Positions 1-14,533 of a stretch of DNA of 64,000 nucleotides are shown one piece after another; positions within the stretch are counted from its first letter, which is position 1, and every line of letters starts with the position of its first letter. The position numbers and the translations under genes are program-made. Source of the stretch: Euwallacea fornicatus (taxonomy: Eukaryota > Arthropoda > Insecta > Coleoptera > Curculionidae); NCBI RefSeq assembly GCF_040115645.1, contig NC_089541.1, positions 4,464,001 through 4,528,000 of the forward strand. The letters run 5' to 3'. The notes beneath the pieces are model-generated. The model was not told where the DNA came from. It worked only from the letters and a program-made list of their open reading frames with translations, and did no database searches.

Positions 1-3000
1 AAGGGAATATTCTTTGAACCAATGTAAAAAGTTCCAAGTTCCTATAATCGTATGTCGGAAATAGGTTAAATTATAGACATACAGGTTGGTAAAAGAATCA
101 ACCAAAAAAGTGAAAATAAATATGAAAGTTTGCCAAAATTTACTGAGCTTTACTATTTTTGTGAGCAATTCCAACAAGCCAACACTGTGGGCACGAACCT
201 GAAATTTCTGGACGAATTCTCACATATCTGAAAAATTGATATGTCTGAGAAAAGACGAAACACTAGTTAAAAACAACAGAATAGATTACTATACAAATGT
301 ACATGCTCACGTGACAAGAATAACTGGAGGACTGTATCCAATTTAGGCGACAGTACCGTCTCAATTGAATCATTCTGAACCCTCCTTGCCTTACAAGGCA
401 AACAGGCCAATTCGGCTTCCATTTCTCTTCAACGACTGTAATCAAATATTTCGAAAAGCACTGTTTTCTGTTTTCGTTTTAATTTATGAATAATTATTTA
501 TAAATTAAAACGTGTAACATGTAAGTGTTTATACAGAATGTGTACTAGGTACTATCCGTAACTTCAGGACATAATTTTTTATGGCAATTAAAGAAAACAA
601 GTTCCTATAAACACGTGACCGGAAACGATTAGACTTCGAGATACAGGGTCGTAAAATTAAAAAAATATTTATTTGAAATAAATTTAGAATAGTCAACGCT
701 AAGTTATTGAAATTTTGCAGTTACTGTATGTTGGAAAGGAGTTGCATTCTTGTTACAAAGTTGATTATTTTCTGCTGCCAGTGGCATAGTTAAGGCGTGA
801 GTCAAACGACATTTTCGTCATAAAATATAAAACGCCAATGCCTTTTTCAACATTTTTATTATTTTCGCAGTTTCCTAACGTTGTATGACAAAAATGTTAA
901 TTGGTTTTTTCGCCTAATGCGAACCTGGTCTTAGAAAAATGGTCGGCAACTAAAAACAACAATAATAGAAATAATCAATTTCGACACAAAACTAAAACGT
1001 GCCATTTTTCTAAAACTAAGATAGTATTAAGCAAAAATAACAAGAATTCTTTTCTTTTTTTAAAATGTTAGGAGTCTAAAAACTATCAGAATATTTGAAA
1101 ATCCATTGGCGTTCTACATTTTATGAAGAAACCGTGGACTGACTCACACCTACCTACGCCGCTGGTGACATAAAAATTGATTTTATACTTGAAATTTAGA
1201 TCCTTGTGCATGTAAAATAAGTCCAAAATTTGAAGAACCTAGTAATGACGGTTCCATTTCAAATAATAATACATATATATTTTTTAATTTTTAACACCTT
1301 GCATTTCGTAACCTAAACGTTTCCGACCACAAGTTAATAAGAACTTTTTTCCTTTAAACACCTTAAGAAATTGGGCCCTAAAGTTACGAAGCATACTTAG
1401 GAAGCACCCTATGTGCACAAAGCCTTTGTCCCAATAGTCACCTTTATTTTAAGCAATGACTTTCTTCTTCTTCGAACGATTTCTTGCCTTACAGCTAAAT
1501 AACAAAGTTCAGCGAATCTGTGAATTTAAAAATTTTCGTTCCCACATCCAAATACCACATCTTGACATTCAAACTAATTTATCGAATCTTCACAAGCGTC
1601 ATGCTCGACCGATGTATATAAAAGGAATTTGAAACACAGAACTCATAACCTTGAAGTAGCTAAACACTCGGTGTATAATTATCGCCCCTGAAATAACAGG
1701 ATCGAAGTTATCTCGCAATCGAGCACATCCTTCTTGGCGTAACATTCAATTTTGTCAAATTTTCCGGCTTTTGCCCTCCGAAACAATGGCTCTAGTGCCC
1801 TAAATTGATTTAACAATGGACCAACTATTCGCGATTCTGAAATAATGTTACATAGGTGGTCCGACGTTACATAAGGACAAGTTTTTGTAGTATGCATATT
1901 TTGCTTGGTATGTCGAAAATTTGCATATTTAACGAAGAGGTTAAACGTTATAGTCGATTTTGGCTATTCGTGTTTTAAAGACGTACAGAGATTGAGCGGC
2001 CATAAATTTTCTCACTGGTTTAATGGCCGTCTTTAAACTCTTCACTAATTTCATCGCCAGAGAAGGAGTTTATTTCACCATGTGATGAAGAAATGAAAAC
2101 ATTTATAGTGTTGTCACAGAAAATCCCTGAATATGACATAATTGCTCCAAAAACTGTATAGTTTGATAAAGATAATTACACTGCGTCACGATATATACAA
2201 AGGAAGATGCTTCCATGTTTCTCTTGAACTCCGTAAAAAGAGCAGTTCTCAACGTTCTCATTTTTCTAATATTAGCACAGTCTCAATTTCTTTATTAAGA
2301 TTCAAATTTATGGTCATTTATATAGTTCCCATTTGTTCGTATATTTGTGGAATATCAAAACCGTGGGATAACAATTAAATTCTAATTAACCTTTCATAAA
2401 TGTCTTATGCGATATGCAGGGTATTATTAACTATGTAGATAAACTCTAATGAATCTTCATTTTATTTTATAACAAAAATTTATAAATATAAAAAATAAAA
2501 ATTTTGTATATACGATATATACGACATAACTGTGAATGCATCATTGTTGATTTACAAAGTATTGAACTTGCAGGAATGTTCCTTTTTAATAGCTCGTTCA
2601 AATTAGAATATTAACTACTTTTTAACACTCGTATTATTGGAAATGCTAATTAGTGGTGAGAATTTAGATGGTAATATTTTTTTTTGAGGTAACGCCTTCT
2701 TTTCTCACCTCAAACGCGTTGAAGAATTATTCTCTACAGATTTTTTATATTCTTAATTAACACTTTCCATTTTTCTTTACACAACTTTGGTTGTTTTTGA
2801 CATATCTACTCGAAAATTATAATTTTTTACATAAAAATCTTCCGATATGGAATAGTGCATAAGTGAAGCCAATTCATGTGTGACAAATTTTTCTAAAGCA
2901 CCTCAATATGCTTTCTACCTTTTCAAACATAATTTGAATTTATTTCCCGATAAAATTTTAAACTGTTAAGCTGCAAACTGTATATTCTTAAGGAAAGCAT

Positions 3001-6000
3001 CTTAGACCACTATTTACTAATGATTTTGATAGCAAATTTTAGATTTCAATTAAATCCAGAAAAAAACGGTGATTTGGTTTTCTTAAAGACTTAGGTATAC
3101 CGAAGTTAATAAAAGTGTATACAAATTAATCATGAACTTAAAAGAAGATGATGTATTAAATTCCATCTTATTTTGAATTATCATGTTTCTTCTCATTAAT
3201 GATGCGCAAAAGAAAACCAAGACCAAGATTAAATCTATGTGAATGTTGATCTTCTTACATAATACAAGTTATCTTGTTCTTGGTCTAGTGAATTCAATTA
3301 AGTGTTGATCTTGGACTTGGTCTTACTACAAGATCTCTAGTATTGAACAAGTAATTAAAAACGTTTTAATAATGTAATTTTAAAATTTTTTTTGTCAAAC
3401 CAATACTTTTTGCTTATCACTACTTATCAACAATGTTATCCAGAACTTGTCTAAGTCATTAATAATGTAAACACATTAAAGTCACTTTAGAAACAAATAA
3501 CACCTAATTACAGGCAATTAGTGTTACGCGGTAAAAGAGGATAGTCTATTGCTCTATTGGTAAAGCTTATCCCAATTATTTTCTTTCGCGTTGAACAGTT
3601 TCTGACATTCAAAATTAACTTTCATTTCAAATTAATTTGATTAAAATTTTAATTAAAAGATTTTTAATTGATCAACGAGTGTTGGAAATTAAATAATTAT
3701 TGGTTGACCCTCGCACCTTCAAATAAGGCCATCCAATCCTCACTGATACCGAATCAAAAAGCTTATATTAGTAACATATTTCCAAAAATATATCGTTAAA
3801 AAAAAGTTTTTTTTTTTCACTTAGAGTTAATGAACGCTTGAGGAAGATTGCTAGAGTAAGAAGCAACTTATTACACATTAAAATGACATGAAGAAATATC
3901 ATTCCGTTGCAATTACTTCTATATTACTAAACAAATATTGCAAATCAAAGTAGAGCAATCTCGGCAAATAATAGCTACACTTTAATTGCAGACATTTGAA
4001 GATATCTATATTAAACTCATATAAAAGCCATTAATATTTGCTTTTCTTCTCCCTATGTAGGTAATATTGAGATGCAGCAAGAGCCTTGCAAAATACGGTG
4101 AATAGATCACATTATTAAATGATTAAAATGAAAGGAAAATTTTCACTAAAGAATATTTTCATTTACTCATACAAACCAAAAACATCACATTGATTCTCTT
4201 ATGATTTGGCAGTTTTAGCAAGAATTTGTACACCCTCTAAAAGTAACAATTTTGATTAATTAAATCTTCTCAAACACTTTAATTGTTTCGACCATGGCAG
4301 AATACAATTTAGCATATAAAAGACTGAAACAATGACTCTACCAAAGTTCATGTAAAATTACTGAAAATTTGTTTGCGCAAAAAGTTACCTAATTGCCACC
4401 TAAAGTTGCAAGGTACCACTTAGCGATTCGTTTTAGGAAAATTTCGTGAAAACAATAGGCGGGAAAAGTCAGAATGTTAAAGGAGTGTTTATGATCATGT
4501 CACAAATATTGAAAATCTTAAAGAAACAGGGATTATTTTCTTAAATTATGAGACTTGGATAAAGTAAATTTCGTAAATCTCACAACATCTAAATTTGTAT
4601 CCAAAAACACAGACGCACGCAGCACAAAATGAGACTTCACTTCCAGGGACATATCCATCGGCCACTGTTACTCACCTAAAAATATCAACACACTAACACT
4701 CTGCATTGTGACTAGTCATTGACTGCTGAAGAACGAAGACTAATGAAGAAGAAGATGCATCTCACGAAGACCTAGCGTTGTCCTAGTGAAAGGATACACA
4801 TAGCCGCGTCCTCCATGATCTAAGTAGGGGGTCACAAGGATGTGCACCATCGCAGGGAATAAGTCATGATGCTAGAAAAATTTATTCTTAATAGAGAATA
4901 TTCTGCTAATATGGAACAAAAGGACATATTATGGAAATAATGATTTTTGTATTATGAAAATCTATGTCGAAAGATCGATCAACCGAATATGTCCCTATAT
5001 TTGGGAAACCCATAAAAAGGATCTTTAAAGAATGTGAAGATAAAATGTGAACTGCAACCTTTGAAACTTTACAATTTTGTCTTCTTGCGGGTTTCGCGAA
5101 TTTATAAAAAAATATTTATGAACTGAATTTTTTTTGTATTTGCACCTATAGACTTTTGATGCTCGAAACTCGAAGACATTTAGAACATAGATCAACACTT
5201 CAGACGATGCAATGAGAATTTTAAGACTAGGAAAGAATGAAGGTCAAATAAAAGGTTAAAAACTCGATAATTTGGTTAAGTATTAGTGTGAAGCAATAGT
5301 TGATAAAAAAATATTAATTACCAACAGAAGAAGTATCATCCTTGAGCTTTTTAGAGTTAATAATTTACGGTTGTGGCTTAATAATATTCCAGTTAAAAAG
5401 ATATTGAAGTAATGAAGACAATATGTGTTTTGCATGTTTAATCTTCATTACAAAGGTGCCATATATGATTGTGCAAGCGCATTCCTCATTGGCATTATGT
5501 AACTTGAAACAAGTATTCAATAGAGAAATTCTTGTTTCATATATAAAAATCTTTGCAGAAATCCCACATCTATTACGAGAAAAGTAGGTAGATAATCAAT
5601 TTCATTACTTATAGTAAGTAGCTCTTGTATTTCTCTCAAACCTAGCCATTTTGACACATCCTATAATACACTAAAACATTGATTTTAAATTCTCATAACA
5701 TAATTTGCGTACCTACTACAGCTTGATTAATCTTTACATAAAATTAATGTTACTGATATCCTCACACGATGCAATAAGGAACTAGATACACACAAGCTTT
5801 ACTACAATGGTAAAAGTTATTTACCAAATACGCAATCTTCTTGTGGGTTGAATGGTGTACCATCCCACACCTTCTGAATTGTTCAAGTCTGAAAGTACTT
5901 CTCAATTTCTTTTATTTTTATTCGTCAATAACTTTGTGGTTTAAAAGCTGGGATTCCTCTGACCTTTATCTTTATGGCAATACCACTTGTCCAACTAAGT

Positions 6001-9000
6001 AATAGGGGCATAAAAATAGGAAATTCGGCGTCTCGTCCGATGCTATGGTAATTTGTAACAAGTTCCATTTTTAGACAATGATTTTGTGAGCATTTTTAAA
6101 AAGACTAAAATCACATGCTAAAGTATCAAAAAATCGTGGGATTTTAGTGTTTAAAGCATAAATTTCATCCTACGACTACATGGAAATGTCATAATGTAGC
6201 AGGAAAATTGAAACAGATCGTGAATAATTAGTCAATTTATTAGTCCTACTTATTTTATTATTTTCTACAAATGCATAATTTGTGGAATAATCTTGAACTG
6301 TTCTGATTTATTACGTTCCAATTGTTTCGTCCACACTATAATTGTGTAATGAAGTGGAAGCTATACGAGTTAAAACGAAAATCTACTCCTTAGTTGCTTT
6401 TTTTTATTGTAAAACCTCTTAAAATTGTATTTTATCACCAAAAATTATCAACTTTCTGCACCTTTTCGAATACCACCACATTTCATCCACAAGCAATTTG
6501 GCTAAGTGTGTTTTAATTGTGACCACAACTGCATTTAGAGTGCACATACAGCACAATATCTCTGTATAAAGAGTAATTTTCATGACTCTGTATGTAAAGC
6601 GAATGGAATTACAATTGAACTCACCTGAGCTACAGAGAATGGTATCATCAAGTGTTTTTAAAAGTGTGTCAACTATCGTAGAGTTCTTTCCTAGATATAC
6701 ATGAAAGATCTGAAATATTTCCAGTTCAGTAGTATTTCCAAGAAATTCGCGCATGTTTCACATTTCCCTATTTTCTAAATTTTTCTACAAGATATAAAAT
6801 TTTCGAAGTCTGATGACAGATTTTCACACAAATTTTCCAATACATTAAAATTTTTCAAAAATTACTGCTTCTTGCATGCTTTTTGGGTTTTATATAATCC
6901 TAGTTTTTAGCAAATATCGCGACTTTTACTTTCGGATCACAACTAATCTGCAACAATCCCTAAATTCATATTAATTTTCCTCACTTTTAATTTCGTTAAA
7001 TACCTTCAAGTCTGCAGGAAGATTGATTAACTTTCTGATGATAGGTACCTCACTTCACATCCATCACTCTGAAGAGTGCGGTTTCTGTCATCTGAATAGA
7101 TTCTTAACGAAACTGATGCTATGGTGTGCTTCCTCAAAGAACTTTCGCTATCCAATAGGTCACCAGAACGTCTGAAGATCGACGTAACTGCGAATAATAA
7201 AAGTGTAATCGTGAGAGCAAAACGGTTACCTACTTCCATTTCCTCCATTTGAAGTCATCTTGAGTCGTTCGGGTCATATAATGTTCATGTACGTATTGTA
7301 AGATGGGAAAATGCAAATTGGTCTAATTATTTTTATGTAAGAATTTCGGAGATTTCCTGTGACTCAGAAAGCAACATAAGTGTTTAAGGAGGTCATCAAA
7401 AATATCAAAAGTTGATAATAGCAGTAACTATAAAATGATGATCTTTATCATCCGGCTACGAAAAGATAGATCCGCATTCTGCTATTTTAAAAACAATCAG
7501 ATTGATCTTCGAGGAGTCTATTCACGTGGGAACACTAGTGCATTTGAAACCTTTACAGGTCCGTATTTTAATAACAGTAAGATATACTCGAATTATTGTT
7601 CTTGTAAGTAATGGTTCACAAGTCCATTCCTGTGGTATCATCTTCAAACCCATACAAAATTGCGATCATAGTTGACCTTCCTCCTGCTGGAGCACTTTCA
7701 CTCCTTTGCCTGAGCTGTTCAATAGAACGAGGGTAATCGCCTTAGGGTCGTCATCGGTTGGTTCCGTGTAACTTTATAAATAACAAACTTATCGTTAAGC
7801 TCTGCGAAGATGTTTCTTACGTCATTAGAATAATGCAGGTTGCTTATGTAAACCATAGATGGGAAAATAAGACAGCAGATTTTCAAAATAAATGCGCCGA
7901 AATTTAACACATTTAATTTTTATTAGAACAATTAAAATCAATAGAAAAAGCCTATAATTAGAACAGAAAGTTACTTATTACTTTATTGTGCGCCCCAAAA
8001 AATTAAACAAATAGCTACAATTTGACCGCTCCTTCAGTTTTTGAGATATGTAGCTGAAGCTTTGACGTTAAACTTTTTATTTTTATTAGAAATGAAATTC
8101 TTTCAACTGATCTTGACATCCGGCCTCGAAATGATTTTGTCAAAATTCGTTCACACGAATATCTTATCTAGGAATTTATACGTGTGTGTGAATACCTGCG
8201 AATAAATCAACATTCACAAACAAATTAGCGTCCATTACGATGATTGATATCACTGTTAAAAGGCTACTTACATAACAAATGACAATATTGTTATGAAATA
8301 GTTAAATTACGCGGAGATCGTTGTTATATCAAATTAAATTTAACAAAAGAAATCTACTTAAAAAGTATAATTTAAATTTGTTGAAAGGAATCTGGTAACC
8401 ATTAGACACTTCAGTTAATTAAAATTAACGACTTCAAAGTACTGAGACTATAGAACAAGTTATCAACGGTAAATAACATTTCCTTTGGCCTTGCATATGA
8501 GGTATACTTTTGTTTCGACATTTGCGTATATTAGTATTGTTTCTCCGCATTTTGAATAGTTGCAAGGAATTATTGCATTAATTTCGAAATCATAATTTGA
8601 CCACATTTTCAATATCACCTTTTCAACTTTATCTTAATACATTTATACTCACATTGTGTATTCAGTACGTTGTATATTTAGTGAATAATGTTCGCATACC
8701 AACAGAGGACTTTTACTTTTTACGGGATTAAGTAATATTGCCTTGTTTGGTAAACAATGTAGGACATCTTCACTTTATCATGGGCACGCTAATTAATTTG
8801 CTTTCTTATAATAAGGATGTCAAGCAAAGTTCAAGATAGGAAATTGAAATATTCGTTCATGTAAATACAAAGGGCGTCTCCTATTATTAACGTTTCCAAA
8901 ACTTTATTATAATTTTGGACTAATTATCAATGGCGTATTATTATTTTTGTTATGAATTCGTAATCAATTTATAATGAAAACTTAGTTAAAACACCTATTC

Positions 9001-10236
9001 AAATTCGTACCGTTTAAAAGCTCTCGGAAGAATGTTAGTTCCACACGCATTCCGGGAGATGGTGCTTTTCACTGGAATAATTCTACAAATATTCAATAGG
9101 TGACGGGTTATTTATTTTTGGATCCACAGTTGTTAAAAAATATTGGATGACTTTTCCAATTTCTGTTTATTCCGCAGTTTTATTGAAATTCAAGGATTAA
9201 CAGGAAGGAAAAAAATATCTGATGCAATGAAGATCATAACTATTTCTTAATGAATAAATCAAGCTTGGCAGGTTTAGGGCTGTTTTTGAATTTCTACTTT
9301 AAATTCGACCCCAACTTTGTTTTTAAAAGATAGTTATCATATCAGTCTCACTAAGTTACACATGTCTTGGACTATTAGGATATGAGCTGAATGTATCTAG
9401 ACGTTACTTGGAATTGTTTCTGAGTTTCTACCTTTTACTCAATCCTCGTTCACTTAAGATATCTTTATGTGCCAGCATGCGAGATATGTACTAAAATTAA
9501 ATTGCATGTGAAATTTCTATGAGTGAACTTTTTGAGTTGTTAATTCCCATATAATAATAACAAAAAAAGAGAAAGAAGTGGTTTTTAATCTAAATAATAA
9601 CCATGGTGGAAATTTGAAAATGTTATCAAAAACTTCCTGCTTCCTTGGCAAGCATCCAAACTCATGTCTTTACTGTAAATGGTCTTTGCTTCGATAAATC
9701 GTAGGTTGTAGTGATCTCAACAATTCAATTCATATTCTCCATGAATTGGCAAATTGTTTTTATCTGAAAGTCGCTTATCCTCATCTCCTGCCTAAACCAA
9801 TATATTCATTTTGCAAAAAATTCCTGAGTACATTGTAGTTGTCCATGCCCTTTACAAGACCATAAGAGAATTCGTTAATAGGTAGAGGATTAGGAAATCG
9901 GAATAGGGTGGAGTATTAAATGTTAATTAATAGACGAAATATTAAGCCGGAATTATAGATTTGCACAACATAACATAACACAAACATTGTATAAGCATTT
10001 AATGAAGAAAAATTTATTCATTGCATTTTGACAGGCTTGATATTAGGTATACATCGTGGTACAACAAAAAAGATAAAACTTGGCTCCTTTTGGGTTTGCT
10101 AATCTTAAACACCTATACTTTGGCCTACGTATTCACTTTTGTGGTATGCCAATCTATATATCCAGCTTTAAATATTTGTATACACATTTTTTAAAATATA
10201 TTTTATATTTTGAACAATTATTTTTATTTAACTGAC
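1..10236. other. gene-free AT-rich region
   Basis: No gene can be supported in this stretch. Open frames here (for example 1679-1897, 6419-6754, 7027-7248 and 7719-7910, all on the minus strand) are short, are not joined by a consistent set of splice sites, and match no family I recognise. Two low-value details are visible. The words AAGACCAAGATT-like (about 3216-3231) and CTTGGACTTGGTCTT (about 3311-3326) form a loose inverted pair. The block 4600-4860 is less AT-rich than its surroundings but has no long open frame. Confidence 0.5.
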
Positions 10237-12164
10237 TTAAAAGTGCATCATAGCTTCAGTAAGCAGCTCATTTGTGTGCTCAGATTCCTCAGAAACCAAA
10301 TGACGGTTGCCTATAATGCAATTTTTGAGTTTGCTTCCACTTTCTATCATTGCATTGTCGCACACGATACAATTTTCCAATGCCACTCTAAAATTACAAT
10401 GAAAAACTTCAAAAAACACAAAGGACATAACTTACTTTTCCTTTATAACCACATTGTTCATCACAATGCTGTTAAATACTCTACTAAAGCTGTTTACCAC
10501 GGAATTAGTGCCAATAATCGCATTTTTAAAAGAAGTCTTTTCACTTAGTTTAGCTCCTTCCCATATAATACATTTGTCATCTATCTGGTTTGATAGAATG
10601 GTAGCTTTAGGGTTTTTTTTAATTATTTCTTTATCATCTGAAATTTTGCTCCAAAAGGCATGAATCTAAAATTCAGTCACATTTGAAATAATTTTTATTC
10701 CCTTTATTACACTTACCTTTTCATTTATAGCCCAATAAGACTGTAAAGTATTAACTCTTACCCCTATAGACCCTTTAGGAGCAATGCAAGTATAACATCT
10801 AATAAGGTCGCCGTTATATGCAGGTTTTAAATCTCCTGTATGATCATTATATGCAGAAGTATTTCTAATAAGCAATTCAAGATCATCTTCTTTTGCAAAA
10901 CTAAATATATCATTCTTATCTCTTGTATTCACAACTGAAATATCTGCTTGAGGACATTTTGGAGGTTTCGACAGTTGTTTTTTTACAATATATGGTATGA
11001 GTTCCCCTTTGATTGAAGTAATGTTATCTTGACTTTTAAGATATTGAATTACCCAGTTTTTAAGTATGTAAACGTGAGAATCTATCAGGGAACTATACAT
11101 TTTTATATTAGTGTGTTTTTTGAGGAGACTCATTGGTAATGAGACATCTGACTCGAAATCACTTGCTGAAGCTAAGAAAACTAGCCTGTTGGTTTGTTCA
11201 TCTATTCCAACTAAATCTTTTTCTAAGGAGTAAATAAAATTATTCTTATACCTACTTCAAATTGGTTTATACCTACCGGGCTTATGTTTAGATTTAGGTC
11301 CAGGAACTACAACAGTATCTCCTGGTGTCATAGGAAACATTAAAGAAACAATAGATGCATTATGCTTTCTAAAGGTGTTTACTATGCCAGTAAGATTGAC
11401 ATCAGTTATGAGATCACAAGAAACTACCAAAACATCAGATTTAAGTTTCTCATGCACCTCTTTCATTCTTAGGCTCTCAGCTGTACCTAAATCATCTTTG
11501 TTTTCTAAGATGGACACATAATCAATTGTAATGTCTAAAGAGCTTGTTTCAGTTTCCTTATCTATGGCGTTTTGTATCTCTGCTTTTTGATTTTCTAATA
11601 CAATCAGGATTACTTCTGAAAGTGGTTAAAATGGAGAAGTTTTCAAATAAAACCTAATTAACTGTTTTAGTTTGTATCCAGAGTGATATACATATACAAT
11701 GCATGTCACCCATAAAAAAAGAATTTTTTTCTTCTGTAATATTTCCATTTTGTATGTTGAAAAAAGTTTGTAACATATTTTTATTCCCTATAAATAATAA
11801 CATTTTAGTTCTATTTTAGTTATGGTATTTCATGTATCTTCAGAGGTACTAAGAGGTTTTCAAATCTTAAAGCTGATTTCAAATTAACATTAAATTACAC
11901 ATTTTTTCTTAGTGTGATTGATGCTCTATTTCTTGTTGTTTAGGAGATATTCATATATTCCGGCAAACGTCTAGGACCCTGTAAGGAAACTTTCTTCTTA
12001 CCCGTAAATCCAGAGGTTGCCAATTTATTAAGAATGTACCAAATTAAAGGTTTCGGTCCCACTGGCAAGAGACATTTCGGTTGTTGCCCAGATGTGATTT
12101 CTAGCATTCGAGATCCCTTGCCAGCAGCTAAAACAACAGCTTGGAACTCTTCTGGAATTGTCAT
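10237..12164 (-). CDS. eIF2B3: translation initiation factor eIF2B subunit gamma
   Basis: This is the gamma subunit of eIF2B, the cytosolic exchange factor that recycles eIF2-GDP to eIF2-GTP. It pairs with the epsilon subunit in the catalytic subcomplex. Five exons read on the minus strand: 12164-12002, 11615-11277, 11222-10717, 10665-10436 and 10387-10237. All have GT-AG borders and continuous phase (1389 nt, 462 aa, close to the roughly 450 aa usual for the family). The N-terminus carries the nucleotidyl-transferase-like signature AVVLAAGKGSRM (residues 9-20), followed by LLPVGPKPLIWY. The last two exons encode hexapeptide-type left-handed beta-helix repeats such as NAIIGTNSVV, NSIVMNNVVI and NCIIGNRHLV. 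The start is the first ATG before the conserved FQAVV block. Three introns are only 48-54 bp; intron 1 is 386 bp. An AATAAA lies at 10228-10223, very near the stop. No disruption is seen. Confidence 0.95.
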
Positions 12165-14533
12165 TTTTGCTAAATAAAAGCGATAGAAAATATTATTTTC
12201 GCCTTAGTTTATTAGGAAATTACAAAATATGTTGTGTTGTGTAAAAAGTAAGAAAAAATGTAAACAAATAACAGTGAGGTTAGATATTATATTGATGATA
12301 TATTATAGTAGTTGTACAGTATAGTAATAGTAGTTACTTATAGACACCCATAAGAGGGTACTATGAAACATTTAAAAAAATGTAAACAAATGGAAACATT
12401 TTTATATTAATGAGTACCAAATTAGTAAATGATAATCCAATGAATATTAAAAAAGATTGATTATGTAAGTCTTGAACTGAATAATGCCCGTAGTCATATA
12501 ATTCGAGTGAATTCAACCTGGTTTCTACTCTCTCGGTGTACCTAATAGTCTACATTGATTACATGAATATTTTGTTTTTTTACAGTTGAATCTGAACCTG
12601 ACAACTGGCAAGAAAAACAGAAATATAAATTGCACTTTATTAATAATTAGTTTTTAATTGGAGTTTATTTCTTAAATTTAAAATTCCCTTACAAATAGTT
12701 AATATTGTGGAAAATACTAAAATCAATTAGTGCCATAAATTCATTTAAAATTGCAGCAGGAGCAGCAGTTTAAATTTTGACAATTAAGAGTGGACAAAAT
12801 CTGCAAAGAGGTAATTTATGAAAAGAACTTTAAAATGTGTCTGTTGCTTTATTTGTAACTTTGAGTTACCAACTGCATGGCAGAAGAGTGGTATAGTATC
12901 AATAAACTTGATTCAATTGTTCAAACAACCCCTAACCTCTGCAAACTACTCAGGCACTCCATAATTCACACGCTTGTCAACAACACTATTTAAGAGGTAC
13001 CATTCAACAAATAAATTATTTATTTTACCACATATACGTAAATACAAATAAGTTAGAAGTTATATATAATTCTTTACATTTTTGTGTTTTCTTCATATTT
13101 CCTTAATGTTGAAAAAGGCAAGTTGTAATGTAACATTGACGGGACATAATGACTATTTTCATTTGGTCTCCTTGCCGTCGTTATATATTTGATTTTTACT
13201 GTATTTGAACTTCTTGTATTGTATAGAAGGAAGGTAACCATATCAATGTTGAGGACAATGGAGCTGTGTAACTTCTAACATATGATCCCTTTATTTCAAT
13301 TATATTTTTGCATTCTCAATTAAGAAATATATAAACAATACTTAAAAAAATTGCAAAGCTTAAAATTGATAGATTTTTTAGCTGCATAAATGCTCAATAA
13401 GGACAAAGGCCAAATTTTACAACTTAATGATGTTATAAATTTAATAAATGTTTAACTGATTTGTAAAATGTTGCCAATTTCGTTTTAAAATAAGCATATT
13501 CGAACATTGAAAATGTAGGGCGTGTTATAAACAAACAAGTGTAGTGCTTAGACAATAAAAGTTAACAATTATGCAGCCTTTTCTTGAAGAAAAAACCCAT
13601 TAGAATGTTAATTAATGGGTTTGTTTTTTTTATCTTGAGTAAATGGTGAATAAAACTCCATAGGTACGTTCAAATATCGTTATAATTTTGTATCTAACAC
13701 AAAACCAATGGCTGCGTCTTGGCTATCAATTTGCGTTATCGACACAGAATACGTTTCTTTTCCCACTAATTACACCATGTATATTTAGATAAATTCCAGG
13801 GTATTATCAATCAATTTCTCAGACACAATTAATAAGCAATTTTATCTTGGCAAAGAACAACCCAGACGATTTTTATCATGCCACGCAAAATATTAAGTTT
13901 ACCTAATTGGACAAAAGATGTTGAAATAATTATAAAATAAAACAAGTTCCTTGTAACTATTTACCAGTGATAATGACGAATTGCCTAAATAATGCAGTCT
14001 GTTTATTTACAAAAGATACCAACACTAAAGTTTTGTACTTAATTATTGTTTTGTTAGTGTATTTGAACGGCTGATACATATGTTTAATTAACATTTGGTG
14101 AGAACCTAAATGCCATTATCTTTATACCAGCAATGGAATTGCCTATTTAAATGGTTGGGTGTATATAGAAAGACTAAATGTACGGAAGTTTAAAAACCAA
14201 GAAAGAGATACTGTTAATGAATTCCTCTCAAATATCAATCTGATAAGTTGTTCTTATCAACACTCGACCGGCAACCCCTAGAGATATTCACGAATCACCA
14301 TATATCCAAAATTCCTTGTTTGAACAGATATAAGCAGGCCCACAGCTAGTAAAAGCCTCAGTCAAAATTAGAAGCAGAGAACTAGAATTTATTTGGGTTA
14401 GGTAGAAATTTATAACATCTGATTTAGTTGTGTGTTCAAATTTACAAGTGCATACAAGGTTATTATAAACATCCATTATAAAGCCAGAGTCAATCTGTTG
14501 GTTATATCAGATCCAGTTTTCGTTAACCACAAA
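12165..14533. promoter_or_regulatory. shared upstream region between two divergent genes
   Basis: This 2.4 kb of AT-rich DNA lies between the start codons of eIF2B gamma (left) and the Rabex-5 upstream ORF (right), so promoters for both should be here. A possible arthropod initiator TCAGT occurs at 14358-14362 on the plus strand, but a five-base word is weak evidence. A short hairpin with AACCCATTA / TAATGGGTT arms lies around 13587-13621. No coding sequence is recognised. Confidence 0.4.

Noticed and set aside
1679..1897. 72-codon minus-strand frame with a partly protein-like end
   Set aside because: No family recognised, no supporting splice sites or neighbours; such lengths arise by chance in this region.
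3216..3330. Inverted and direct copies of CTTGGTCTT-like words, considered as a repeat or element end
   Set aside because: Matches are short and irregular; no borders or target duplication.
5508..5541. GAAACAAG...CTTGTTTC inverted repeat
   Set aside because: Arms of only 8 bases, expected by chance in a window of this size.
6419..6754. 111-codon minus-strand frame, considered as a receptor exon (a donor-like CAG/GTGAGT lies inside at about 6626)
   Set aside because: No consistent upstream or downstream exons and no conserved receptor motif; nearby frames at 7027-7248 and 7719-7910 do not join to it in phase in any convincing way.
10210..10663. Plus-strand frames of 112 and 69 codons
   Set aside because: They are antisense shadows of the last exons of eIF2B gamma, whose minus-strand frame is conserved.
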